A DNA stretch of 64,000 nucleotides. Source: Rehmannia glutinosa (taxonomy: Eukaryota > Streptophyta > Magnoliopsida > Lamiales > Orobanchaceae). The translations under genes and the position numbers were made by a program. Under the pieces are notes generated by a model, which was not told where the DNA came from, did not search any database, and saw nothing but the letters and a program-made list of their open reading frames with translations. Within the stretch, counting starts at the first letter, position 1. Each line of letters opens with the position of its first letter. Positions 35,032 to 46,639 of this stretch are shown here, piece by piece. Where the stretch lies: positions 10,397,419-10,461,418 of the forward strand of contig CM071930.1 of the NCBI GenBank assembly GCA_016081115.2, in the 5' to 3' direction.

Positions 35032-35673
35032 CTATTTCTCATACTTTTTATACTCAAGTCTAGATAAGCAGTCTGCTACCACATTCTCATATCCCTTCAT
35101 ATCTCTAATCTCCACATCGAATTCTTGCAATAAGAGAATCCACCGAATCAGTCTCGGTTTGGCATCTTTATTTTCAAAGAGATATTTGATCGTTGCATGG
35201 TCTGTGTGGACTATCGTCTTTGTTCCAATCAAGTAAGATTGGAACTTATCGAATGCGAAAACAATTGCCAGCATTTCTTTCTCAGTCATAGTGTAATTTT
35301 GCTAGGCATTGTCTAATGTTCTACTCACGTAGTAGGTGGCTCTGAATAACTTATCACTTTTCTGACCCAGAATAGCCCCTACTGCGAAATCACTAGCGTC
35401 ATACATCAACTCAAATGGTTGAATCCCATACAGAACTACGAGAATTGGTGTTGTCAACAACGCCTTCTTCAAAATTTCGAATGCCTTCAAACAATCATCG
35501 GAAAAATTGAAAGCACTATCTTTTTCTAACAATTGACTCAAAGGTTTAGTGATTTTAGAAAAGTCTCGAATGAATCTTCTGTAGAATCCGACGTGCCCCA
35601 AGAAACTTCTGATCGCTTTTTCATTTATCGGAGGTGGGAGTTTCTCAATTGTCACAATCTTCGCTTTGTCCAC
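35032..35673 (-). pseudogene. Gypsy RT connection and RNase H, element B
   Basis: From 35673: 'FLGHVGFYRRFIRDFSKI', 'KPLSQLLEKD', then RNase H with 'FELMYDASDFAVGAILGQ', 'YTMTEKEMLAIVFA', 'TDHATIKYLF' and 'RWILLLQEFDVEI'. A stop at 35302 separates the two frames. Residues DASD, E and TDH are the usual catalytic positions. Confidence 0.88.
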
Positions 35674-35783
35674 TTTTAAACCTGCAGAAGAAACTCGGTG
35701 GCTAAGTACAATGCCATCACGCGTATAAAAATGGTACTTCTCCCAATTTAGAACAAGATTAGTCCCTTTGCATCTCTGTAAAA

Positions 35784-36247
35784 CTAAATAAAGATTGTGA
35801 AGGCAATGTTTAAAAGAATCTCCAAAGACAGAAAAATCATCATAAATACCTCCATAATTTTCTCTATAAGATCATGGAAAATAGCTATCATACAACGTTG
35901 GAAAGTCGCGGGTGCATTACATAGTCCAAATGGCATTATGCGGAATGCAAACGTACCATAGGGACATGTAAATGTCGTTTTCTCTTGGTCTTCCGGTGCA
36001 ATCATGATTTGGTTTTACCCAGAATAACCATCCAGAAAATAGTAATAATCAAATCCCGCTAACGATCTAACATCATATCAATAAACGGGAGGGAAAAATG
36101 ATCTTTACGAGCGGCATAATTTAATTTTCTATAATCAATATAAATATACCACCCTGTAACTATCCTAGTCGCGATTAACTCATCATTCTCATTTCTTACC
36201 ACTGTCATCCTCTTTTCTTTGGTACCACTTGTACCGGACTCACCCAA
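35784..36247 (-). pseudogene. Gypsy reverse transcriptase, element B
   Basis: Motifs 'IYIDYRKLN', 'DHFSLPFID', 'TTFTCPYGTFAFRIMPFGLCNAPATFQRCM' (in pieces) identify Ty3/gypsy RT. The catalytic FMDD box is broken: the minus strand reads GTATTTATGATGATTTT where a further G would restore the box, so one base is lost near 35840 and the frame changes. A stop between 36005 and 36059 also interrupts the segment that normally carries the first catalytic Asp. Confidence 0.88.
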
Positions 36248-36589
36248 GAACTGTCAGATATAGCATACACAATTCCAGTATCTAACCATTTTAAAACTTC
36301 TTTTCTAACAATATCTTGCATAATATGGTTCAAACGTCTTTAATTTTGCACTGAAGGTTTATGCACATCTTCCATACGAATTTTATGCATGACAATCGAT
36401 GGACTTATGCCTTTTAAATTAGATATCAACCAACCTCGTGCAGACTTATATTTTCTCAACACCCTAAAGAATTTGTCAAGTTTAAAAGGGATGATACGAT
36501 TATCGGATTCGTGTTGTTTGCCCCAGGAATGCGTATTTGAGGTGCTCGTGGTAATGGCTTGAGTTCTAGGGTCGAATTGACCTATTCGG

Positions 36590-36790
36590 AGTCGCGCATG
36601 GGCTGCCCATGCTCAGACACACGGGCCATGTTTTCTTTGGCCTGCTTAGTGTCTCCTTCGATATTACACACGGGTTGCTCGTACGTGGACGCACGGGCCA
36701 TATGTGATTCGTCTTTTTTAGTATTTCCTTTGGCACCACGCACAGCCTGCTCGTGCGTGGACGCACGGGCCATGCGTGGTTGCGAGCCTG
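36590..36790 (-). repeat. 72-bp (24-residue) repeats built on the ACGGGCCAT motif in pol
   Basis: Words 'acgggccat' at about 36621, 36693 and 36765 are spaced exactly 72 bp apart. In the open minus-strand frame they give repeats starting MARASTHEQ, MARASTYEQ and MARVSEHGQ. The segment lies between protease and RT. Confidence 0.8.
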
Positions 36791-36833
36791 ACTACCCTAA
36801 GTCCTTTTTCATGTTTTCGCATCTCGCATTTTT

Positions 36834-37274
36834 CTATAGTTCCTGCATATTATCTAGAGCACAAACATAGTCATACAAGTCTTGATTGTCGAAATCAAGC
36901 ATTACACTTGACGTCGAACATGAATGGATAAAACCAAACTCTAAATCATCCTGAGACAATGTATGATCTACGTAATCATCAATGCAAGAATCAACTACGT
37001 CTAAGAAATTACAGTTCTCAACACTAGTATGAATTTCCATGGCCTTACAGATAGAAAATAAAACATGATCATCATTAACCCGTAATGTGAGTTCTCCCTT
37101 CTGCACGTCTATCAAGGCCTTCCCGGTAGCTAGGAATGGACGCCCAAGTATTAGAGGGACGTCGCAGTCTTTCTCCATTTCTAGTACTAAGAAATCAACA
37201 GGAATATGAATTTGTCGACTTTCACGAGCACATCCTCGATGATTCCTTAGGATAAATGAGTGATCAATCCACAA
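36834..37274 (-). pseudogene. Gypsy aspartic protease region, element B
   Basis: 'KDCDVPLILGRPFLATGKAL' followed by 'IDVQKGELTLRVND' is the conserved C-terminal part of the Athila-type retropepsin; the frame is open for 146 codons into an acidic linker toward RT. The DSG-type catalytic loop lies upstream in sequence (37275-37440) that is out of frame. Confidence 0.82.
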
Positions 37275-37443
37275 GTTGTAAAGTTACCGTGGATGGCTTC
37301 ACTTCTCCTAATCTAAGTTTCTTGAAAATGGACAAGGGCATTAAGTTAATACTTGCTCTTAGATCACAAAGTGCTTTATTAAAGAAAACACCACCAATTG
37401 CACAGGGATAGTGAAACTCCCTGATCTTTAAGTTTACGTGGTT

Positions 37444-37887
37444 TCATTGAATTATGGCACTGCATTCCTCCGTCAGATTAACTGTATCGAAACCTATCAT
37501 CTTTTGCTTCTTTGACATCACATCCTTTAGAAGTTTCGCATAATTGGTCATTTGCTCCAATGCGTTTGCAAAAGGTATGTTAATATGCAGTTTCTTAAAT
37601 ATATCAAGGAATTTTGCAAATTGAGCATCTAGCTTTTTCTTTTGAAATTGTTGGGGAAAAGGAAGGGGATTAGTAAGTTTAGAAAAATAAAAGTTAGAAG
37701 AAGATTTAAGCTTCTCAGCCCCTTTTTGTTCATCAATATGTCCCTCGGTTCTTTCCTTGACCTCAACCTTGCCATTTGCTACCGTGTATGCGTCTCCAGA
37801 ATTCATAATCCCCTGATCGACACCACACACGTGGTTATGAGTGCTCAACGTTTTCCGGAATATTCGGCCCCTCGTACTCTGTACCAC
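37444..37887 (-). pseudogene. Gypsy gag C-terminal/protease linker, element B
   Basis: 'PFPQQFQKKKLDAQFAKFLD' and 'LHINIPFANALEQMTNYAKL' are the conserved stretch between Gag and protease in Athila-like polyproteins. The frame overlaps the upstream gag frame by about 50 bases and differs in phase, so an indel lies near 37840-37880. Confidence 0.8.
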
Positions 37888-38568
37888 TCCTTAGACGAAT
37901 GGCTTTACACTGCTCCTTCAGATTGACCTTATTGTTACTCGGAAATTGGCCTTTCTGATGTTGTCCACCAACGATCGTAGCTAATTGGCCAATCTGGGTT
38001 TCAAGATTTTTCATTTGTGAGCCTATGGTGTTAGCCAATTGAGTGACATGTGTCTCAATTTTTTCCAGCTTAGCCTCATTCTTGCTAAATCGGTTTCTAG
38101 TTTCACTCATGAATGAACTTGTCTGACTCATAAATGAAGTAAGAACATCTTCAATTGATGGCTTTGCCTCTACATTAATGACACCGTTTGTCACACTAAA
38201 CCCCGGTGGTGGTTGCATCACATTCTTCGTATTCGCATAGGAGAAATTTTCATGATTTCTCACACCCGGATGATAATGGGTTGGAGTCGAATTATTCTGG
38301 TAATTGTTAAAATTCCGGTTATTGACATAGTTAGCTTCCTCCATAGGATCTTGAGGAACTCCCCCATTATTTACACCCGTGTTTACTTCAGCCATTTTGT
38401 TACACTTATCTGATTAGTCAACGTTGTCATCTGAGCCGTCAATGCTTTGATTGGGTCCGAATCAGAGACTTCGGCTACCCTTTTCACATTTGTCCTCTTG
38501 GAGGGCCACTGATAACTATTCATTTCCATCTCTTCAAGCAAGTTGAATGCATCCTTTTTTATCCCCAA
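37835..38568 (-). pseudogene. Gypsy gag fragment, element B
   Basis: The start is truncated: 'KKDAFNLLEEMEMNSYQWPS' is an internal Gag motif, and at about 38568 the sequence switches to an oppositely oriented element. After a frame change near 38390 it continues with an Asn-rich stretch and a coiled coil ('KLEKIETHVTQLANTI', 'LETQIGQLATIVGGQHQKG'). No CCHC knuckle is visible. Confidence 0.82.
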
Positions 38569-38569
38569 A

Positions 38570-38776
38570 CACTCAAATGTTATCCCAAATACCTCAACCT
38601 ATCTCCACATTTCCTCAAATTTATCTTCAAATATTCAAACAAAAACACAAATTCTTCATCATTTCAAGAAACTCATCACAAAATTCTTCCAATTTCTCAA
38701 CTTTCCCAAGTTCTCCTTCAAGTTTGGAGTTTTTCAATCTTCAAATTTCAGGTTTTAATAACTTCAAAACTTCATT
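38570..38776 (+). other. Element C leader to ORF2
   Basis: C/T/A-rich non-coding sequence ('aaattcttcatcatttcaag') directly upstream of the ORF2 start; its left edge is the junction with element B. Confidence 0.5.
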
Positions 38777-40031
38777 TATGGCTTCTAGAGAAGGAGAGAG
38801 AGGAACTAAGAGGAACATAAGGAAGAGAAGGGAATAAAATCTCGAACTCGAGTATGAGGTGAACAACCCAGAATATTACAATATCGTTCTCACGGATGAA
38901 ACACACCGGGCTAAGTGGGAGGTACTCTTATCTAGATTATAATTTCAACAAGGTACCCCGATGAACCTACTCTTACTAATTTGTGTATGTTGGATGACTT
39001 TCATCCTTGTGTGGGCGTAATGATTGGCATTAATTGTTAAATAAAAATTGGACTACCTATGTGGTTTATAGGCTTGAACTTTTGATCACGTTTGAATTGG
39101 TAGTCCGAAAAAGAAATTTGATGGGCATTCAGTTTAGATTATCCAATGAGTCGAGAGAGTTATCTATTGATGATTTGAATGCAATTTATAAAACTCCAAT
39201 TTATGGGATTGAAGAGCATGGATATGCTCGAATTTTTGAAAGAGATTACGGGAAAAATAATATATATATCGGGTACCTCTAAGGCATCTAGCATTTGGAA
39301 CCCCATTTTTTGCTATGTGCAACATACATTAGCAGAAAAGGTGTTCGCGCGGGAAGATAGAGAAAGGGTCATTCAGGTTGATGAGTTGTTTATTCTTTGG
39401 TGTATGTTTGGGGGACGGAGGTGGTTCCTAACATCGTGGCGTTTATAGCTAGATAGTTTGACAGAGTGAGGAAGCAGGAAAGGGGGGATTTGTATTGGTG
39501 GGCTAATTACTCCTACAGCTGAGTATTTTAATGTTAGTTTTGAGGGGTATGCGCGAGCCGATCAGGGGGGAAATAGATTGATGTGATAGTTTTATCCGCA
39601 ATGAAGATGATTCAATATGATGGGCCTGATCATTAATTGGTTCGTGCGGATAAAACCAAAATTCGGCTCCCAAACCCCGACGCTACTCCAATAAAATAGG
39701 AATAATTGGTTGATGAGGGGTTATCAAAGGACTGATGCTCAAGAGGAGAAAGATGAGCCTAGGCAGCGAGCAGATAGGCCGAAATCCTTTAGAGAAGGGG
39801 ATAATCAGCAATGGAATTTCAGTGATAGGCTTGAAAGAGTGGAAGTCAATGGGTACCTTGATGGATGATACTTATCAATTATCTGCTACAATTGATGAGT
39901 ATCATACTTAGTACTTATAGTGATTTGACGCCATCACTCAGCAGCAACAGCAGAAGTACGAGATGATGTCTCGTATGGATCAGTGGCACATCTCACAGGG
40001 CCACTACCCTCCACCTCCATCACCACAGTGA
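38777..40031 (+). pseudogene. Athila-type ORF2, element C
   Basis: Start MASREGERGTKRNIRKRRE, a basic N-terminus. Then come 'LITFELVVRKRNLMGIQFRL', 'LSIDDLNAIYKTPIYGI' and, after a frameshift near 39270, 'IWNPIFCYVQHTLAEKVFA' and 'VDELFILWCMFGG'. The tail is Gln-rich ('QQQQKYEMMSRMDQWHIS') and ends PPPSPQ before TGA at 40029. Stops near 38840 and 39020 and frame changes leave no intact product. Same gene type as 31951-33291 and 42294-42572. Confidence 0.65.
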
Positions 40032-41497
40032 GTTTGTAATTATTTTTTACGTATTCCTCTTTCTTTTGATAATTTTCTCACATGTTCGGGATGAAACATA
40101 TTTTAAGTTGGGGAAGGGTTTGTCAAGAATGTGTAAATAAGTATTGTTGCATTTTTGCATTGCATTTAGGATTGCATGTAAAGCATATAAAATTTGTATT
40201 AAAAAATCAATTTTTTTTGTTTTTGTTCTATTTTAGCACGTTTATCGTTTTACATTTGATGTTTTTGTGTGATTTAGGATTAAAAATTCGAAAAAATAAA
40301 GTTTCCGAAGATTTTACTATGAACACTTGGTTTCATGAAATGAAGTATTTGGTGAAATATGTGATGAACTGTTGAGAAGATATATTTTGCATGTTTGGCA
40401 TTGATTGAAAAAATTGGTTATTTGAGCATGATGCGAAAAATAAGCCTGTGAGTTTTTGTTCTTTTAACTATTTTTATATTGTGCAGTCTTTTTTTTTTTG
40501 AGTGTGTCATTCATGATTGTTAGAACTCTAGAACTTGCAATGATATCTTTATGGAAACCACATGTGTGTGCAATTTTTAAAGATGATTTAAGGTCATTTT
40601 TGTTTTAGCCTACTTAGCCTAAAAACCCTACTTATGAAGTCATGATTCCCTAGTTAGCCATTTTGAGCCTAAACTTTTTATTATTAGCCATATTTTGAGC
40701 TTTAAACTTAAAAATAATCCCTAAAACTTGAGCTCATAGAGATGTTTATTTTGAGGGAGATGTGGTGAAATCTTGAAAAAAGAAGAGTATTGGCAAGAAT
40801 AAGGGATGAGCAGTGAATAGGTGAAAAAGAATGACAAAGCTCGAAAAAAGAAAGCAAATTCATGAATGAAAAAGAACAAAGAAAAAACTCGAGCAAGAAA
40901 AAGAAAGAAAAAAAATTCTGAAAATATTAAGAGCTTAAGGCAAAAGTCATAAGAATAAAAAGGATGGAAAAAAGGGTTGAGTATGAGATGAAAAAGGAAA
41001 TAATTTGAAAGAATGATTTTTATGATGAAATTGGATTGGTGAGTTGAAAGTTTGTGTTCTTTAAATTCTATTTATTCAAGTCAAGTCACTTAATCCAAAA
41101 TTTTCATACCCTTACTAAAGAGCCTACATTACAACCAAATGAAAAGTCCGTTTTGATTCTTAAATTGGGCATACTTGGTGGTAGAGATGTTAGACGATTT
41201 GCAAGCCTATGGTAATTCTACGTCGTTGAATTGATTTGAGTGTTTACATGTCCTATCTACTTTGAGAGTTGAGTGATATACTATTTCTTGTAAGTCGCGA
41301 TATCGAATACCTGGATGAGTATTAATTATGTTGAATTAGTAATTGATGACTTTTTGATGATAAATTGCATGTTTGCTAGAGTATGGATTTGATTGAGATT
41401 AAGTGTTTATAGTATTCTCTTGTATTCTATTTACCCCGTATGATTATTTTTCTTAGTTTACTCGAGGACGAGCAATGGTTTAAGTTTGGGGTATACG
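40032..41497 (+). other. Element C 3' non-coding region and PPT
   Basis: Non-coding stretch with an A/G-rich segment (40730-41020), ending in the purine-rich 'ggtttaagtttggggta' (about 41478-41494) next to the LTR start, the usual PPT position. Confidence 0.65.
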
Positions 41498-42293
41498 TGT
41501 AAAATATATATGCATTTAAGGACTTAAAATGATATATAATTGATGTATTTGCACGCATTTTTAGTGTATTTTACTTGGTTTTCTTAGAAGGCCATGATAT
41601 TACGTATTCTTGTAACTTTTTACAGGAAATGAAGCTTAAATGAAAAGAAATCAATTAGAAGGCCCGGACAAGATTGAAGAATGCAAAGACATGATCGAAT
41701 ACACGAAGAAAATAGAGAAAAACAAGTCACAAAGTCAGACCATGTGAATCTCACACGACCGTGTGAGTTGCTTCCGTGTGTTTTTACACGTTCTTGTGTC
41801 TTGTTCGAGGATAGCATTTTAGAGACACATCGCACGACTATACCGTGTGGAAGCACACGACCGTATGGTTTGTTCGAAGCAAGAACAGAGACCAAAACAA
41901 GTTACACGACCTAGCCGTGTGGATTGCACACGGCCGTGCGAATGATTTTTCGTCTGATTTTTTATTTCTTTCCCAGTCAAAACTCTACAAGTGATCTCTT
42001 AAAGTACCTATATAAAGGGAAAAGTGCTTTGGATGATTTTCATACTTCATACACTACACATCAAAATACATTAGTATTATCACAAATCTATAGTCTTCTG
42101 AGAGAGGAGGACAAATCTAGGAAGAACACCACAAGACCTTTAACATCTACGGAAACACAAGAGTTCGAAGGTTTGGAGAGAAAATCCATCCTGACAAGAA
42201 TAGTTCTTTCATTTTTAGTTTAGATCTCTTGTTTGTACTTAAACGATGTCAAACTATTTGATTTCAACTTTGTCTATGAATTTGTTATCACAT
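41498..42293 (+). repeat. Element C LTR, left part
   Basis: Starts TGTAAAATATATATGC after the PPT. Contains five cacacg(a/g)ccgtgtg-type palindromes (41740-41945) and a TATA box (tatataaag at 42009). It is cut near 42293 by element D; its continuation resumes at about 45536. Confidence 0.65.
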
Positions 42294-42572
42294 ATGTTGG
42301 GCTAACGTGGGGGACAAACTTACCAGGACAGACTGTTTGCTCTTGAGGTGAGCATGTGACAGCACCGGGACAATTTTAGGCAGCACCAGGATGATTTCCG
42401 GCAGTACCGGGATGATTTTCGGCATCACCAGGATGAGTTCCGTACTTTCCAAATAGAGCAAGAGTAGAGGTATCAGGCCCATGAGCAGCGGGAATTGGAG
42501 ATGTTGCAGATGATGCATCAAGTACAAATGTGGCACATCTCCCAGGGCCACTTTCCGGCGCCACCCCCATAG
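42294..42572 (+). pseudogene. Athila-type ORF2 C-terminal end, element D
   Basis: The frame encodes four 7-residue repeats of (H/Y)(R/Q)D(D/N/E)FR(Q/H/T) at 42363-42446, then a Gln/Met-rich stretch (MMHQVQMWHIS) and a proline-rich end before TAG at 42570, as in elements B and C. Everything upstream is missing. Confidence 0.6.
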
Positions 42573-44051
42573 TGAGACAGGTCCATTCCACACTTTTCTT
42601 TGAAATTCTATCTTCTCTTCTATGCGCTATAATTTCATTCAAGTTTGGGGGGGAGAGGTAGTATTTTAATTGAAGGGTGTGGCGATTTTTGCATTCATAT
42701 AGTTGCATGTAGAGCATATAGGTTTCATTGCTTTAGATGCTTATTTTTTATTTTAGCACGTCTATTGCTTTCTTAGGTTTTTAGGGAGTGAGTTGACCGC
42801 TATTGTGTGCTTGTTGTGATCTTGAGAGCATTTGTTGAACATTTTATGTTGTTTTGAATTGGGTGTTGAGCGTGAGTTGATCGGGTTGAGAATAGATGAT
42901 ATGGAGCATGTGAATATTGAAATCATGGTTGATATGCTTTGAATTACGCAATTGCAAGCCTCGTGAGCTTTTTGAGCCTTTACTTTCATTATATGCGATC
43001 TTGTTGTTGATTGAGAGTGTCATTCATGTTGATATGAATTCTAAAACTTGCTTTGGTATCTCTGTCAAAGTCACATGTTGTATGCAATTTATGAAGATGA
43101 TTTTAGGCCATTTTTGTTAAGTCTTTCAAGTCTTTTGCCTACCTAATGATTTAATTTCCATAGTTAGCCAATTTGAGCCAATTGCCTAATTTTTTTGATA
43201 GCCACAATTCAAGATGTAACTTGATATATCTGTTATCCTAAGCTTGAGCGTATAACATTGAGTAAGGGATTAAATAAAGTTGAATATGGAGATATCGAGA
43301 AGTTAGATAATCGTGTGCATGTTGGATGTTGGGAATATAAGAAGAAAATGAGGAACAGGGAGGATAAAGGGTCGGAAAAAAAATAATAATCAGTTGAAAC
43401 TGATAGAACATTTTGAAAAAAAAAATCGCCTGCATAAGTGAGTTGGCCTTAATTGTATTTATAGGCAGAGGATTATAATGTAAGGCGAAAGAGAGTAGAT
43501 TGTATGGAAAAAAAAAAGGGAGAAAAGAGATGTGATAAGAATAAGAGGTGATTGGGGGTGCATATTTGATTTGAATGAGAATAGTTGATTGAGAAAAAGA
43601 TGTGCTTACCAATCTATACGCTGAGTTTGAGTCACTTTCTCCATATTTCCTACCTTAACCAAAGAGCCTTCATTACAACCAAAAGCAAAGTCCCTTTTGA
43701 TTTATGAATTGCATAATAGAGCGGTGGAGATGTGAGACGATTTGCAAGCCTATGGTAATTCTTCAACATTGACATGATTTGAGCGAATATACGTCCCTTA
43801 TTATTCTAGAGAGGAGAGTATACACTTTATCCATGAGAGGCGTGATTTGAAGTATTTACCATGGTTTTAATTGACTTGTGCTCTATGTTAGATATTCAAA
43901 ACTTGGTTGATTTGTTGCTTGGCGTCTAGGGATAAATGACATGAATTGTGATGTGTTGTTCTTGAGTTGCTCTTCATTACCCCATTTGTGTTTTGTATTG
44001 TTTATAAAGTGTTGATCGGGACTGTCAACAGTTTAAGTTTGGGGGTTTGAT
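42573..44051 (+). other. Element D 3' non-coding region and PPT
   Basis: Homologous to the corresponding stretch in elements B and C; ends in 'agtttaagtttgggggttt', a likely PPT. Confidence 0.65.
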
Positions 44052-45535
44052 TGATATGTGTTTTGCATGTATTTTGGGCTTAATTGTAGCTAGAATCAGT
44101 TGCTACGCATGCATTACATGAATAAAAAGGGATTTATTTCTGTTTTGTGGAAAAGATATTACGCTTTGCTCATTTTGTAGAAATTTGTTGATAGTTGTAG
44201 CATTTTGGCAATAATTCAGAGCATTGCGGTAAAGAACCGTCGATACTTGAAGTAACGTATGAAGTTTGGAGTTGAATCGGGAAGAAGTCAGACGAACTGG
44301 GCGAGAAACAGAAGGAAACGAACAAGTATCAAGTCCAGGAGGTGCGCACGGGCAAGGTGTGCGTCCCTAGCACGACCCGTGCGCTAATCCAAGACTGAGA
44401 CTCGAGCCACGGTATGACACACGGGCTGGTCATGCGTGATGCGCACGGCCCGTGCGTCCTTCAGTAAAAGTTGAATTCCTGCGGCACCTAGCACAGGCTG
44501 GGCGTGCGCTAGGCGCACGGCCCGTGCGTCTGTGCGGGAAAAATAGAGTTTGACAGATTTGAACTAGGTTTGGACCCGAACGAAGTACAAATAGAGACGG
44601 GGTGGCCATAAACAAGGACACACTGATTTTTGCCCTAGAAAGCACAGAAAAGAGCAACTTTCCACCGGAGAATTGGAGAGATTGATCGAGGTCGCAACCA
44701 CACGCTTGAGGATTGAAGATAGATCGAGAGATCATCAACATCCCTGAGTTTACTCTTTCCATCGTATCATTTACTTTCGATTAGTTAGATATGAACTTGA
44801 ATAATTTGTCTATGGATTATTTATTTTCTATGTCTAGCTAAACTTTTTGTGATTCCCGGGTATGGGAGTAGGTTAATGGATACTTTTATTTGATGATTAA
44901 TTGCAATTGAAGTTACTGTTTTCCAACCCTATTCGAGTACTTTGTTTTAATTCTTGTTTTATCAAAAAGCTATTGGTTTAAGTTGCTATGATGTATTGAT
45001 TCATAATTCGAAAGATGAGTTTCAATACTAGATTTGTGAGTACTTGACATGAATATTTGCAAGATTGAGATGTCTGTGAATATTTGTGAGGATATTTAAT
45101 CTTTTGTGCTTTTGGGAGTTGGATATCTCATGTTGAGTAGAGATGCTAGCATAGATATTCCAATCAACGTTTTTACATGCATCTCGAGAGAAATGGTAAA
45201 TTACTTTTGTGATTGTTCTATAGGGGAAGAATACGAATAACTTTGGTTTGATTAACGATAATAAAAGGGATATTAATCAAACCATAGCCCGAATCCATTC
45301 ATCTCCTTGATCTTTCAATCAATCTTTACTTTGTCTTTTTATGCTAAATTCTTGTCTTAGTTTTACAAAACCAAATCACTCAATTCCGATCGTCTGGATA
45401 AAAATAAAGTTATTCTAATCCCAAACTTAGTATATTAATTTATTAGTCCCTGTGGATTCGACCTTGCTAACATATTCTATAAATTGCACCGTACACTTGC
45501 GGTGGAGCTAAAAATAAGGCGGACAATTCTAGGGC
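44052..45535 (+). repeat. Element D 3' LTR (about 1.48 kb)
   Basis: Begins TGATATGTGTTTTGC and ends near 'ctagggca'. Holds palindromic 'gcgcacggcccgtgcgtc'-type words at 44340-44530 and the 'tccctgtggattcgacc' phrase typical of Athila-group LTR ends. The LTR at 29216-30819 is its relative on the other strand. Confidence 0.75.
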
Positions 45536-46215
45536 ATAATCAAAATTGTGGATTCATATTAAATCTATATTGATTGTTTTCTTAATTGATTTATGTGTTA
45601 TATTATATGACTTTGAATGCTTAATTCTTGTAGATCATCTAATCAATAATTTATATATTATATTTATTAGTACATAATCCGAAGGTGAGTTCGAACAAAC
45701 AAAAATCGAGTTCAGACATAAACGAGTGTAACGTGTCGAGTGACCTACAACTGTTTGTGTGGAGTACTTCAATTCAAAGATCTTTTAGGAGTTAATAATA
45801 GTTGCAACGTATGGGGAGATCTACAATTGTTATTAATCAATTGTTTATGCACCACCCGGGAGGGGGAATAAACTAATTTAGGAATTGAACCCGTAGAAAC
45901 ACATGTATTGGTTTTGATAAGAATTAAATGGATTTAATATTGAAGATGCATATTAAGATTATTTGCATAGGGTTACTTTCATATTTGTTGAAAAGACTTG
46001 CGGAGTTCGGGTTTTCATAAACTTACATCTTTTATTTTTATTTGTTTAGATTAGATAATAATTTCTTGATTTTCGGTCGCTTCAATAAAATTGGAATATG
46101 ATGTTATTATACCCTAATGGTGTGTATTCAATCTTTGGGGAGTACGACCTTACTTGCCATTATTCTATAAACTACGATGTACACTTGCAGTATAGTGAAA
46201 GAATTTCTCGACCAA
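45536..46215 (+). repeat. Element C LTR, right part
   Basis: After element D the sequence ends in the LTR-end-like stretch 'gggagtacgaccttacttgc' and 'tgtacacttgcagta', parallel to the LTR end at 45450-45510. It is read as the remainder of the LTR that begins at 41498. Confidence 0.5.
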
Positions 46216-46254
46216 TTATATATGTTCGAGTTTAAAATTTTAGATTTAAATATA

Positions 46255-46433
46255 TATAATATTTAATTTTTTGACTTGTAGTCCGATAGTGGCTTAAATT
46301 TAGCCCGAAACCTCGCTAGCACGTTAGAGTTATATTCCAATGTTGTCGGACCGTGTAATAGAGGCCCGTTTAGCCGAGGCCGTTAGGGGTGGTCCCAAAC
46401 CGCTAGGATCAACCCGATTAACATGTATATCTC
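46255..46433. mobile_element. hAT-like terminal fragment
   Basis: The reverse complement of the right side ('gagatatacatgttaatcgg', 'gggttgatcctag') resembles the left end of the hAT-like insert at 29446; 'gcccgtttagcc' words recur. Fragmentary. Confidence 0.35.
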
Positions 46434-46522
46434 CAATATTTCTGTAATTACATTTCATTAGACAACATCTTCAAAATTTCGATTTTTTCACATATTTATA
46501 ATATTAAAAAATGCCTTAAAAT

Positions 46523-46623
46523 TGGAATCGAATTATAGTCTAGTAGTTAAAGACTCTCGTGCTCATGCTCAAAGTCCGGGGTTCGAATCCACCAACCCCT
46601 CCCTACCATTACTTGTACTTAAC
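46523..46623 (+). mobile_element. tRNA-derived SINE-like insertion with 14-bp TSD
   Basis: An A-box-like 'tagtctagtagttaaag' and a perfect B box 'ggttcgaatcc', spaced as in a tRNA gene, form an internal pol III promoter. Direct repeats AAAATGCCTTAAAA and AAAAGGCCTTAAAA flank the segment (about 46507-46520 and 46624-46637). There is no acceptor stem, so it is not a functional tRNA gene. Confidence 0.6.
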
Positions 46624-46639
46624 AAAAGGCCTTAAAAGT

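Noticed and set aside
42288..42717. Two overlapping minus-strand frames of about 100 codons
   Set aside because: They are antisense shadows of the Gln-rich ORF2 tail and its 7-residue repeats on the plus strand.
46523..46623. tRNA gene
   Set aside because: A and B boxes are present but no acceptor or anticodon stem pairs, and flanking direct repeats indicate a SINE-like insertion.
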